Shown piece after piece: positions 53,281 to 64,000 of a stretch of DNA of 64,000 bases. The notes beneath the pieces are model-generated. The model was not told the origin of the DNA, did no database searches, and worked only from the letters and a program-made list of their open reading frames with translations. Numbering within the stretch: the stretch's first letter is position 1; each line of letters opens with the position of its first letter. The position numbers and the translations under genes are program-made. This stretch comes from Scilla litardierei (lineage: Eukaryota > Streptophyta > Magnoliopsida > Asparagales > Asparagaceae): contig CM061139.1 in the NCBI GenBank assembly GCA_030789695.1, forward strand, positions 104,144,037-104,208,036, given 5' to 3'.

Positions 53281-53540
53281 GTAAGTCATCTTTTATTTTT
53301 TGTGTTGATTATACATATTATTTTGAAGTTATCATCTACACAGAGATATGTTGCAGTTACTATGCTGACCATCCTAACCAGGAAAATTTCCAATGAGCCA
53401 GTTATGTTGCTTGTTACTGATAAATTCTTCTGGAGTATCCATATTATCTGGACTATTGTATGTTCTTGTTCTTCTTGACTGCATATTATGTACTTTTAAA
53501 AAATATTGGTAATAGTCATTTCCCTTTCCAGATTTGGTCT

Positions 53541-53667
53541 GAGATGACAAGCCTACTATTTTCTCCCATTCAGATTTGTTGAAATTCGTTGAGGAGGCTT
53601 TAAGAGATGACAAGCCTACTATTTTCTCCCATTTAGATTTGTTGAAATTCATTGAGGAGGCTTTAAG
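53541..53667. repeat. 63 bp tandem duplication
   Basis: Two copies, offset 63 bp, differ at a few bases. One frame reads FSHSDLLKFVEEALRDDKP in the first copy and repeats with small changes in the second. A third, more diverged copy with the same downstream flank is at 58980-59125. Confidence 0.8.
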
Positions 53668-56144
53668 AGATTGGCAATTTCAGACTGCTATTTTGGTCTT
53701 TGATTTTGCGTTCTTTTATTTAAGTGTATTTTAATAAATTTCATATGATGCACACTAGTTTGGAACGTCCCCAAAACCGCCGTGGAAGAATTATGAAGAG
53801 TTTAAGCGATCGGGGGTGCGTAACAACGGTGATACATATACGAAAATGAACTCGTACACGGGCAAAGCAGTTATCACTTCTTGATGCTTAGCAAATCACA
53901 TGAGATCTAGATTACTTTTTAAGACGGTTCTAAGCAAAAATATGGACATCACAAATGTTTAGCTAAAATACCATTCAATAAGGAGTTCTTACTACAAAAC
54001 ATCTCCCTAATAAACTAGTGTTCTACTAACAAAAATTAAGGCTTTATTCGATCAACCCCTGTTGCTCCCGTTAGCGTCAGACTGTGTGCTAAGTGGTATC
54101 CGAAATGGTTTACAAGAAAACCACACGATGAGCTACACAGGTCAATGAGTATAAGATTTCTTACCAGCATTACCCGCAGATCAGATAATTTTATTAAAAA
54201 AAGAGTAAAATATACCATAACATCACAAAGAGCAGCAATTGTGCAATAAAGTAACAGAATTAGCTAAACATATTAGGGTAAGTTCAACATATTCATCATT
54301 TTTTTGTATGGATGTGTAACATGTGCATTACCTTTTTTAGTTATGAACATATAAGATGTCACATGAACAAATGCTTTTGCATTCCATTCAATACTTTATT
54401 TTGCTTATCAATTTGTAAATCTCCTCAGACATCTGACTCAGGCTATGGATTGTTACCCAGTAGCATCGGAATATGCAAGCGCATCAAGGAATCGATCAAT
54501 CAAAAGTTACACGTGGACAGTGTACCTAACCTTGCCATAGGTTACCTGAAGGTCAATTTACATATATAAGAACATGCGACTCTACTGGTGGTTCCCATCA
54601 TTTGCATGTTGTGAATTTAAGCTCCTAACACCTTGAATGTGGTGGGAAGCTAAAGGTTGCCCCTGCCACTTGTGTGGTGTGGCATTTAGCTCCCAATACT
54701 TGTCCTAAGGTTATTATATATGTATACTCAATACCATATAATAGGCTTACGTAATAGTCGGTTCATTTCATAGCGAACTTTTGAGGATTTGAAGATGTGA
54801 AAAATATGTTTCATCATTTTCAAAGATGCGATCAATTACATTTATATCGGTCAATTTTCATTTCTTATATCATATACAATGTCAAATCATTTAATAAGTA
54901 TAATTACGTCATTTACGTATATGAAGTGCACAAGTTCTTGAAATTTTACAGTACAGAAAACGTGTTCACGATAGTCAAGATTTCAAGATACTTAATTGCA
55001 TTACTCTTGGAACAACATTTCAAATCAAAAGGATATTTTCGTATTTATCATAGTAAATCAATTTCTTAGATTCGCATGTAATTTAACAATTTATACATTT
55101 GTTATGTGAAGAAACTATGATGATAAAATTCTATGAAATAACCACACGTGTTTAAGTTGCAAAATAACATATCTAATCCATCATTTTATATACTTCTAAT
55201 AAGTCAAATATTTGCACAAAAATTTTCACAACCCCTTTTATGTAAAATAATTGATGAGGACTTAAATTTCAATTGCAAAATTTTATAAAGATAATTCCAG
55301 TGAGAAAAATCGTACTCACCTTGTAATGGTCAACTAGAAATGCGTTATATGATAACCACAATGTATGAAATTCCGAAAATAATAAAAATTTGAATATTAA
55401 TACTTATTTTGTGTTATCTTATGACAAATCAATATCAATTGACCCCTAATACTTAAGAAAATTGCTCGCATTTGTCTTAACAAGCTTATAATATCTTTTA
55501 CACATTTTACAGATTTTTATAATAATTTTCTTGAAGGGCCTTCTTGCAAATTCTAGAGTTTGGGAGCCTTTTGGCAAAGTTGCCAGCTTCTCGTTTCAAT
55601 AAAATATACTTATTTGTAATATATACGCTTGTGTCTTACTTGCAAATTTTTATTTTTGCAAAAAGACTTGGTTTGGATAGGTTGCAAATAATTAGGATTT
55701 AAAATCAAAATTTTAGATATTTGGGGGAGAATTGCAAAAAATGTCATCGCCCTCTTTCTTTCATGCCCTCCACCTGAACCCATCAATGGAAGGGTTCGGA
55801 GCAGCCATGGGCGATGCGCCGACCTTGGCCTATATGCTAGCGACTTCGTCAATGGTCGGCAGGTTGCTGGAAAATCGGCCGATTCCCTTTTTGTTTTGTT
55901 TTTGTTTTTTTTCAAGATGTCAAATTTTAGATAAATTTTTATGAATTGAATCTGCTCCAATTTTATATTAATCTATATTTATCTAAATGATTAATTTTAA
56001 GGAGTCAAAACAAAAGTTGACATACCTTAGCTGGGAGGTGATGGTCTCCTTGTTTATCTTCTAAGCTATCTTCTATTTCTCTCTTCTATTTTCTTTATTG
56101 GCGTAAAATGAAATGGGATGGGAGATAAGAAAGGAGGCATTGAT

Positions 56145-56146
<2 letters not shown>

Positions 56147-56199
<53 letters not shown>
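56147..56199. repeat. (GA)n microsatellite
   Basis: Perfect GA run of about 53 bp. Confidence 0.97.
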
Positions 56200-56202
<3 letters not shown>

Positions 56203-56802
56203 GTGATCAGTCAAATGAGGAGCATGGAACAAATGATGTTAATTAATTTATTTTTTCGACAAGATTTTACCCTTTGTACACTTGTTGGCTTCAATGGTCT
56301 TCAAAATGCGAGGTAATTATCTTTTTTTCTTTTATTTTTTTCTTATTTTTATGTCCCATGGTTATGAAAAACCATGGGTTCCTTCTAGGTGTTTTGTTGT
56401 TATTATTTATCAGAATTTTTAATGGGTTGCTATAGTCTATTAGGTTTTTATAGCTTTATACAATCATATTCTTACTTTATTTTATTTCAGCATGAGTTGT
56501 GCTCGTAACATTTGCGAGAGAATGAGAAATGCATGAAACCTTATTTTTTTTGGAATCTCTGGCATGTGATGCCTTTGTTTGCTTCCATTTTTGAATTACA
56601 CATCATTTGGTATCAGATCGAATATGTCCAATAGTAGAGGTAAAGATTACATATTTTTCTTTTATTTTTGGTTAAAAAGAAAAAAATTAGAAAAAGAATG
56701 AAAAAAGAAAAATGCTTTAATCAATTACTTTCAAACCTGACTAGATTTTCCTTCATCATCAACATCATGCCATTTGTCGTCGCTGACAACAACCATCCTT
56801 TT

Positions 56803-56952
56803 GTATCCCTTTAACCACCATCAAACTTGCAGTAGATTATCCTTGCCATCTTATCAATCAGACGAAGACAATCAATCATATATCCCTTTAACCACCATCA
56901 AACTTCCAGTATAGCATGCTTGCCATCTTATCAATCAAACGATGTAAATCAA
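56803..56952. repeat. Tandem duplication, about 77 bp unit
   Basis: Two copies share ATCCCTTTAACCACCATCAA, CTTGCCATCTTATCAATCA and CGA..AATCAATCA in order. Confidence 0.85.
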
Positions 56953-56968
56953 TCAATTCTAAACCGTC

Positions 56969-56969
<1 letters not shown>

Positions 56970-57001
<32 letters not shown>

Positions 57002-57007
57002 CCCCCC
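56970..57007. repeat. (CT)n microsatellite ending in a C run
   Basis: CT dinucleotide run of about 30 bp followed by a run of C. Confidence 0.97.
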
Positions 57008-59894
57008 TAGTCAGCTGCGTTGTCCTCTCCTAAATGTTACCATCGTCATCATTAATCTTTGATGAGCAATACCATCTTTGTCAATAGTAGCCGATGACAC
57101 CATGCCGACTTCAATCTGAAGCAACATTGTCTTCTCCAATCGTTTACACCGCTATCATTGTCCATCTACGCCATCAATTTTGTTGAGTTCAACCAACACT
57201 CCTGCCTAAGGAATAAGGTTTCTGCCTTTTTGTTTTGGTTTCGAAGTGGGATGTGATGAAACTGTGGTTGAAACATGGTTTAGACTGGTTTCGGTTGATT
57301 TCGGCTGGAACGAAGTGATTTCGATTGAAATCTCACTCTTTATAGTAAATTTTTTGAGTTTAAATATACGATCCTAACATATAAAATATCTATTAAAAAT
57401 TTAAAAATTATAAAAACTCTTAAATTTTATTGAAATTCTATTAATTATATTATAAAAATTCTTAAAAATTATCAAAATTCTAAAATATTTATTTTAAATA
57501 TATTGTTATAGAAATATGTACATAAAAATATATAATAAATTTGAAATCAAAACTCAACAAAACCTTTGAAAGAGGCGAAATTCTCCTAAACAAATATTTC
57601 CAATCCAATGACCAAAATCAAAACAAAAAACTGAGTTCTCAAACCTAACACCTGTCACCATGGCCTTCTCTTTAACAACATTGCCCTCCCATGATTTGAT
57701 CGTGCTTGACAATTCTTCCACATGGTCAACCACCATAACAACCGCCTCTTTAGATCTCATTGACCTTGTCCAAGCCTTTGCTGTCAGTCCCATTCATCAT
57801 TATGCTTATTTCATTCGCCATTTTTGATCAACATCATCGTCATCGTGCTTCGCCTGGCTATCGTCACCATTTCATCACCATCATCGACTTCCATCTTGTT
57901 CTTTGGTTATTATGTTTTAAGTTGACTTGATTGTGCTGCTTTTGTTGATCTTAAGCCAAATACAAAGACATCAGCTTATCTCGAGCTGACCAAGCCAGCT
58001 CACATATCAATGAATCGAACTATGCCAGTCGATTCAAGTTAAGCAATGTTGATCAGCTCAACCCAATCCAAAGCCATGTACTGTTTATCAGCTCATCTCG
58101 AGTCGAGCATTGTTATCGCCTCAGACTGAGCTGCATATTTAGAGAAACCATAAGAGTTTTGGTGTATTGTGGAGCTATTTTCAGCTTATTTTTGTGCACA
58201 TTTCTATCAAATTCATTGATTTTCCTAGGATTTTGTGACTATTTTCCATCAAGATTATGTTTAGAGACATTCTATTCTTTCTAGAATTCGATGAGCAACA
58301 TGGGTATGAAGATCAGAGCTTCATTTAGAGTATTTCTTTTCTCATTTTGGCTTGACAATTGAGAAGAAACACATGTATGGCAACAGTTACCTGGTTGGAA
58401 AAGCTTTGTTCTGGTGGATGAAACATATGAACTGCCAATGATGGTTACCGATAAAAATATTGCTTCAACATCAGCTGTTCCCAGACTCCCTTCTATTTGT
58501 CATCCATTTAGCCACCACCAAATCAGAGCCATAACAAACGATAAGAGCCACTGATAGAGTTAAGTGAGAAGATCAATGTGGTACTTCTAAACATGAAGAT
58601 CGAGCCAGCATCGTGCATAAAAAGTCACCTAACCCAGAACTTGAGCATCAACTGAGGTCAAAGCATGATTTCGTGCCCACGTTAGAGTCTGACCTAAATA
58701 TTGAGTTTGAAATATATTTTGAGTTGCTCCATGAGGTGAATCCGTCGAAATTAAGGTCCAGATGCCATAACACTTTTGAATTTGTGATTCCAAATCTTCC
58801 ACCACCTGCCTGCTGCCAAAGTCTTGCATTTATTTTTAGTTACTGCTTTAATGTTTTTGGAGCAATTTTCTCATCATGATCGAGTCGGATTTTTCATTCT
58901 GATTTTCTGTCAATTTCTAGGAAAAGTTTTTTCTCAAACGAGGATAGTTATGATGCCGGATAAGTTGTGAATGCTTAATGTTTCTCCAATTCAAACTGGT
59001 TGAAGTTTGCTGAAGAAATCCAGCTTAAGAGATTGGCAATTTCAAGCTATTATGTAGGACATTGCTTTTATTTTTTGCCCCTTAATTTTAGTCCATTTTA
59101 ATAAATAGCACGCATGATGCATGTATTGCGCTTCTATACTCTTTTTGGGCTTCTAATGTTTTATCTATTATTTTATTTATTTTATTTTAGCACGTCTTGT
59201 GTTTGCAGTTTTAGGCTCCAAATAATCATTGTACCATAATTGAGAGATGGAATGAATGAAATCCTGGTTGAAATATTTGGCATGCGACTTGTTTTTAGTG
59301 ATTTGCCAGGATGCTAAGACCAAAATGAAATCTTTTTGCAAGTGATTTGCAGTAGTTAATGATTTATCACCAAGTTCTGTGTTATCTTGGGACTCACTGT
59401 TACCAAAACCTAACCATATTTCTTCCAAATCCTCACATCATCCGCTATATGCTCCACCACCTAACCCCGAGATCTGCTTCTGCTTTCATGGTTTCCATCA
59501 ACTCCAGATTACCAAATCTGTTCTTTTTCGTATAAGTGATTCATAGTTTTCATAGTGTCCTGTTAGGACAACAATCTAAAGTTCTGGGAAAATTTTTCTT
59601 ATTCGGCAGTTCTGAAACATGCTCAGTTGTTTGCACTTTGCAGAAGACTATTAGCATGTTTCTGTTGGAAAGTTGTATTCTTTTAATACCACCTACTTTG
59701 GTGCAGCTATGAGCTCAGTAGGACGGCTTCGATGATTGCACTTTTACAGAGTAGACATTAAAGGTAGGTTGTAAGCTAGGAAAAAATTCGACAAATACAT
59801 GACATGGCAAGACAGAAATTACATGAGAAGCTGGACACAAGAATGACAAAACATAACAATACGTCTGAGGCAACTGATGTGATCCACTAGGGTA

Positions 59895-60939
59895 TGATAA
59901 TAAAACGAGGATTTTTATTGTGGAAAAGGGAAGAAGGTGTGATTTTTATTTAATAGAAGTGGAAAGAAAGTAGATAATTGACCTCTTTAGTAGAGGAGGC
60001 CGCTCTCTTATCTTTACATTCGAAACTAAAACCTAAATCTCACAATCTAGGGTTCATGGATGCCAGATGCCCAGAAGAAATTATCACTGAGATCAAGCAT
60101 AATCTCCCCAAATCCCCTAGCCGGCCTAATATAACAAAAAGCAAAATACAGAAAGTCCAGAATTTACAAAAATGCCCATATATTCGGATTCACGAAAATG
60201 CCATCTGTCATGCTGCACGCCTCCTTTGATACGAGATGATCGCATCATCACTCTCCCAAAAGAGACCTTGTTCTCAAGGTAGAAGTCAGAAAATTGCCGT
60301 CCGATCACCTCGAAAGATTCCCACGTAGCATCATAGTCTGGTAGCACTCACTAGCGGATTAGCACGTCTGTATCCCCTGCAACACCATGTCGGACCCTCT
60401 TGACCTCTAGCGGCTCCAGTAGCACCTTCATGTCGTCTGTCAGAGTAGGTGGAAGTGTTGGTGAGAGGGTGTGATCCCCAATAGCATGTCACAACTGTGA
60501 CACATGGAAGACAGGGTGGATGGTTGACGTCGACAGTAATCTCAATTTGTAAGCCTCCTTTACAATCTTGGCCTCGACTTCAAACATGCCATAATTACAA
60601 GCCATTGACTTCTCATTTCGGTGCAACAGATACGTCTCGCGATATGGCCTCAGCTTCAGATAAACTATCCCCAAAAACGAACTGTACATCCCAGCGATAA
60701 CCATTAGTCTTAGACTTCATTATCTGTTGTGTCCGCATCAAGTGCCTTTTTAGCTCCTCCAACATCAAATCCATCTACTCAAGGTACTGTTCCACCTGAG
60801 ACACTGGATCGAACTGCGGCTGTAGTGGATTAGGTACGGAGGAACTCGCTCATACAAAATCTAAAAGGGTGTGCATTGCGCCGCCAAATGATAGGAGGTA
60901 TTATACCAGTATGCCGTCCACGTCAACCACTTAGCCTAC
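59895..60939 (-). mobile_element. Truncated Ty3/gypsy chromovirus 3' end, interrupted by the Athila insertion
   Basis: The LTR 59895-60247 (TGATAATAAAACG to GATCGCATCA) is followed by a reversed polypurine tract and minus-strand Pol end. The element is cut at 60939, where the LTR of the Athila-type element begins. Its remainder should resume beyond that element, outside the window. Confidence 0.82.
60250..60930 (-). pseudogene. Integrase C-terminus and chromodomain, broken
   Basis: Reverse-strand blocks in order from 60930 are: AYWYNTSYH of the integrase core end, [59 protein letters not shown] then IHPVFHVSQL, a decayed chromodomain, and FSDFYLENKVSFGR at the polypurine tract. Several stops and shifts are present, for example in the FGMFEVEAK region. 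It is homologous to 2-367 and 31400-32129. Confidence 0.85.
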
Positions 60940-62750
60940 TGATCACTCCATATTTTACACCCTTTTCTACATGTTTGCATGCCACTTTGATCGCTCATAT
61001 CGCGTTTTTCACGATTATTCGACAATATTGCGATGCTTTTCACGATTTCTTGTTTTTGTCGTATTTCAGGAGATATAGAGCGATTCGGAGTGATTTTGAG
61101 GTCAAGGGGATTTGCACCCAATCCGGAGTGTCACCTAAGGCTCTTCTGAGGACTATTCGGCGATGGAAGACGAGTGGAAGAGGAAGAAACTTCGTAGGAG
61201 CGACGAGGAAGCGAAACAATGAAGATTGGGCATCTGCAGCATCTCACTCGGCCGAGTGAAGCACTCACTCGGCCGAGCAAGAAGACCGCTCGGCCGACCA
61301 GACCGGACACGCACCACAGAAGGAAATCAGCGTGCACTCGGCCGAGTGACAATAGTCCACTCGTCCGAGTATGGAAATCCACTCGCCCGAGTGGCACGGG
61401 AAAATCCACATCAAAAGAGGCCGACTTACTGGAAATGTACAAGCAAATGTGGGTTCCGACTCGGCCGAGCATGAAAAGCCCCTCGGTCGAGTGAGTAAAG
61501 CCCCTCGGCCGAGTCACTTCCGAAGACAGACCCCCGAAAATCCCCCAACTTACTGTAAATGTACATGGTTTGTCACTCGGCCGAGTGACATTTGTCACTC
61601 GGCCGAGTGAGCCGCCCCGCCTGCTGCGTAAAGTGCGATTTCTGGGCTGCGCAGGGGCATTTTTGTCACGATTTTTTGGGCGATTTTGAGGGGTATTTAA
61701 ACCCAGTTTTTGCCCTAGTTTAGAAGAACTTTTTGATACTTTTGGCAGCCTTTTTGAAAGCTTTTTAGATAATTAGATTTAGGCTTTTTGGAGAGATTAG
61801 AAATGGGACTTTTGTTGGATGCTATTGGATTCTCATTGGTTTGTCTCTTTTCTTATCAAAAACTCAATTTTTGTTGATAATTTCTCTATTGCAATGAATT
61901 GTGTTGATTTTGCTATTGAATTTCTTATGAATTGCATGATGATTAGTGAGTAGTTTTATTGTCCTAGGGCATAGGGATGAACCCTATGAACCCTATTTCT
62001 GAATTGTGATGAATTGGTGAAATTCTTGCTAGAATTGATTAGGGTTAGGTTGGGATTGATAAATTACGGATAGCTAGGGATTCAAATCGATTGGGATTTG
62101 CAAGAGATTGGGTCCCAATTGATAGGAAGCCCTAGAAATTCGATTTAGATTTACGATTGGACTCCTCTAGGATTGGTTTGCAAGAGATTGGACAAAGGCT
62201 AGGGTTTTCAATCGTAATTCTATACCAATACCCGTTTGCAAGAGATTGGACGGGTAGGAACTATTTCAACCTAGGTCGTAGCTCGAGTTTGCACGAGAGT
62301 GGGCTCGAGAAACGATTGAACGATGATGTCGATCCTAATGCTAGCGGCTTATGTTAGGGTTTGCACGAGAGTGTGCCCGAACCTAGGTTCGCTATAGACC
62401 GGCAATAGCGCGAGAGCGTGAGCTTGGTTCCCCATCTAGTTGCGACTAGTTCACCTAAGATTCAAGTCTAGCAATGATGAAACCTACAAATCACAACGAT
62501 GAGATGCGGTCCGTAGCGGGGATTCCCTATCCCTAGGCATTTTATTTCATTGATATTTCCATAGACATTCGAACGATTGCGACAATTTTACCCCAAATTA
62601 TTCTCGACCATTTTGATAGCTAGGTGATTGGACGGAGACACTATCATTGTTCCTTCCTGAGTTCGATACCCGCTCGCCGCTACACAGTGCGTTTGCGGTA
62701 AGACTACGAGTCGCTTGTCCCGGGTGCGTGTGCATACCGGGGCGCGATCA
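60940..62750 (+). repeat. 5' LTR of an Athila-type Ty3/gypsy element
   Basis: Starts TGATCACTCC and ends GGCGCGATCA just before an Asp-tRNA-type primer-binding site; 1811 bp. It contains about eleven copies of the palindrome ACTCGGCCGAGT and variants (61243-61608) and several GCAAGAGATTGG/GCACGAGAGTGG words (62100-62400). The 3' LTR is outside the window. Confidence 0.85.
61243..61608. repeat. Cluster of dispersed ACTCGGCCGAGT palindromes in the LTR
   Basis: At least eleven exact or near-exact 12 bp palindromes, unevenly spaced, with unrelated sequence between them. Exact copies lie near 61243, 61336, 61575 and 61595. Variants with one or two changes lie near 61268, 61290, 61359, 61380, 61460, 61480 and 61502. 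Confidence 0.92.
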
Positions 62751-62756
62751 AGTTTT

Positions 62757-62774
62757 TGGCGACGTTGCCGGGGA
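62757..62774 (+). other. Primer-binding site, Asp tRNA type (Athila/Tat)
   Basis: TGGCGACGTTGCCGGGGA differs at one base from TGGCGCCGTTGCCGGGGA, the usual site of Athila-type elements. It lies six bases after the LTR end. Confidence 0.9.
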
Positions 62775-62888
62775 TGCGACAATGTTTGATTCTACCTACT
62801 TAGCTATTTCTTTTTACTTTATTATTGTATCTTTATTTTTACCCTTCTATCGTGCTAACAATTCCTTTGAAACTCTGTTTCTCTTTGC

Positions 62889-64000
62889 ATGAACACGAGA
62901 TCAACGGCGGATCCTGAGAATATTATATTTGATCCGGAGATCGAGCGCACCGAGAGGAGGATCATAGCCGAGAGAAGGCACGCTACGGGGGACAATTGTA
63001 TGAACCGTGCGGAGACACCGGAGGAGCTAGCGGCACGAATGGAGAGGATCATATCCATCAGAGATAGGATTCGGCCTAAGACTTCTTCCACCACATCATC
63101 CATCGCTATGCCGGAATTGGCGGCGGACAAGAATTTTGAGCTAAAGACGGGCTTGGTAGTATTGATGCAACAAGACCCGTTTCATGGGAACTCCCATGAG
63201 GATCCGCACTATCACATCCAGCTTTTCTTGTCCAAATGCGCCACCTTCCAAATGCCGGGCGTTTCCGTTGATGCAATCCGACTGCGACTCTTCCCCTTTA
63301 CACTCAAGGACAAGGCTTTATATTGGTTGAGTACGCAGGCGGAAGGTACATTCACCACTTGGGACGAGTTGGGAAGCGCCTTCGTCGACAAATTCTACCC
63401 GCCATCCAAGACGGTGAAAATACGGAGTGCTCTCATGTCTTTTAAGCAAGGACCGCAGGAGACCCTATATGAAGCATGAGAGCGCTTCAAGGATTTACAA
63501 CATCAATGCCTCCATCACAGTATAGAGGATTGGGAGCTTGTTCACAGTTTCTACAATGGACTCCAACCGGGAACAAAGCAAATTATAGACGCAACCGCCA
63601 ATGGAGCCATATTATCAAAGACCCCGGATGAAGCTACGGCCTTGTTGGAGGAGATGGCCTCTAATAACCAACAATGGGGCGACGAGCGAGGACATTCTTC
63701 GTCCTCTTTGAAGCCCACTAGCATTTATGAGGCCAAGGCCGTGGCGGAGCTTTCAAACAAATTTGATTCTCTTCACAAGGTAGTGGAGAGATTAGAGAAG
63801 TATATCACCGGGCCACAAGGAGCACCCTCTACGTCTACGCCGATAAGCAATATGAGTGATTGGCAAGACCAATCCCAAGCCATGTATGTAGGAGGGGACA
63901 ATGGATAGGGAGCCTTGGAGCAAGTACAATATATTGCGGGGAACTCCGGATATTGGGCCAACCCGGCCGCTAGAAACCATCCGGGCTTTCATATGCAAAC
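62889..64000 (+). pseudogene. Athila-type gag, two nonsense codons, runs off the window
   Basis: The frame from ATG 62889 encodes an Arg/Glu-rich N-terminus, then the Athila gag core with LKTGLVVLMQQDPFHGNSHE, DAIRLRLFPFTLKDKALYWL, FVDKFYPPSKTVKIRS and ETLYEA. A TGA at 63477-63479 stands where the family has Trp. The same frame continues at once with ERFKDLQHQCLHHSIEDWEL and FYNGLQPGTKQIIDATANGA. A second stop lies at 63909-63911, after DNG. The low damage suggests a fairly young copy. The protein would form the particle shell. Confidence 0.9.

Larger units (their letters stand above)
53281..59894. other. Intron 15 (start), old repeats and microsatellites
   Basis: AT-rich sequence. It holds a 63 bp tandem duplication (53541-53667) with a diverged copy at 58980-59125, a GC-richer unassigned block (53755-53890), (GA)n at 56147-56199, a 77 bp duplication (56803-56952), (CT)n at 56970-57000 and GCTCATCTCGAG-type words at 57980-58110. 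None gives a definite element with both ends. Confidence 0.55.

Noticed and set aside
53352..53400. Possible next PLAA exon starting at TTACTATGC after ttgcag
   Set aside because: It would restore an Asn codon, but the continuation does not resemble the family and stops after a few codons.
58613..58879. 88-codon frame in intron 15
   Set aside because: No similarity to the missing PLAA C-terminus or to any family I recognise.
61131..61610. Arg-Pro-Ser repeat frames on both strands
   Set aside because: They come from the ACTCGGCCGAGT palindromes in the Athila LTR, a non-coding region.

Overview
This is plant nuclear DNA, almost certainly from an angiosperm with a large, transposon-rich genome. 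The evidence is spliceosomal introns with GT..AG borders, plant-type Ty3/gypsy chromoviruses, an Athila-type gypsy element, a SIRE-type Copia LTR, a plant LINE fragment, Helitrons and many fold-back MITEs. I cannot name the species from the sequence.

One host gene runs through the window on the + strand. It is the plant orthologue of phospholipase A2-activating protein (PLAA; Doa1/Ufd3 in yeast), a Cdc48/p97 cofactor with WD40, PFU and PUL domains. I resolve 15 consecutive in-frame exons between 2201 and 53280 (1441 coding bases, about 480 codons). All 15 join without a stop and each junction keeps its codon phase. The first WD40 repeats lie upstream of the window. The last roughly 90 residues of the PUL domain were not found and probably lie beyond position 64000. 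Introns range from 91 bases to 14 kb, and insertions account for the long ones.

Layout. 1-641: 3' end of a + strand chromovirus. Intron 1 (2262-11429): a short LTR element that has captured a TPR-protein fragment (2815-4593), a complete 1.86 kb non-autonomous LTR element (6373-8230, TSD GTTGA), a hAT-like MITE (9454-10039, 8 bp TSD) and a tandem duplication. Intron 2 (11570-19541): a fold-back element and a complete 3.1 kb non-autonomous LTR element (15846-18954, TSD GTCAC). Intron 4 (20143-34435): a 2.6 kb non-autonomous LTR element (21519-24134) and a decayed full-structure gypsy element (26676-32527), the latter between two diverged copies of another repeat. Intron 5 (34525-41251): a microsatellite, two fold-back MITEs, a third MITE, two Helitrons and a LINE fragment packed end to end (37000-40535). 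Exons 6-10 are compact. Intron 11 (45177-49348): three more copies of the same MITE family and a third Helitron. Intron 13: a 1.58 kb solo LTR (50959-52541, TSD CTAAG). Intron 15 onward: old repeats, a truncated gypsy end (59895-60939), and the 5' LTR, primer site and gag of an Athila-type element running off the right edge.

The gypsy elements form a related set. Their LTRs share a paired GAGAG..CTCTC hairpin and their gag genes carry unusual GC-rich repeat linkers. Several small members have lost all of pol, and two show the same zinc-knuckle-to-tail junction, so they must have depended on enzymes from relatives. The most notable observations are the captured TPR gene fragment, the recurrent GC-rich gag linkers, the clusters of dispersed palindromes in two unrelated LTRs, and the repeated MITE plus Helitron pairing.
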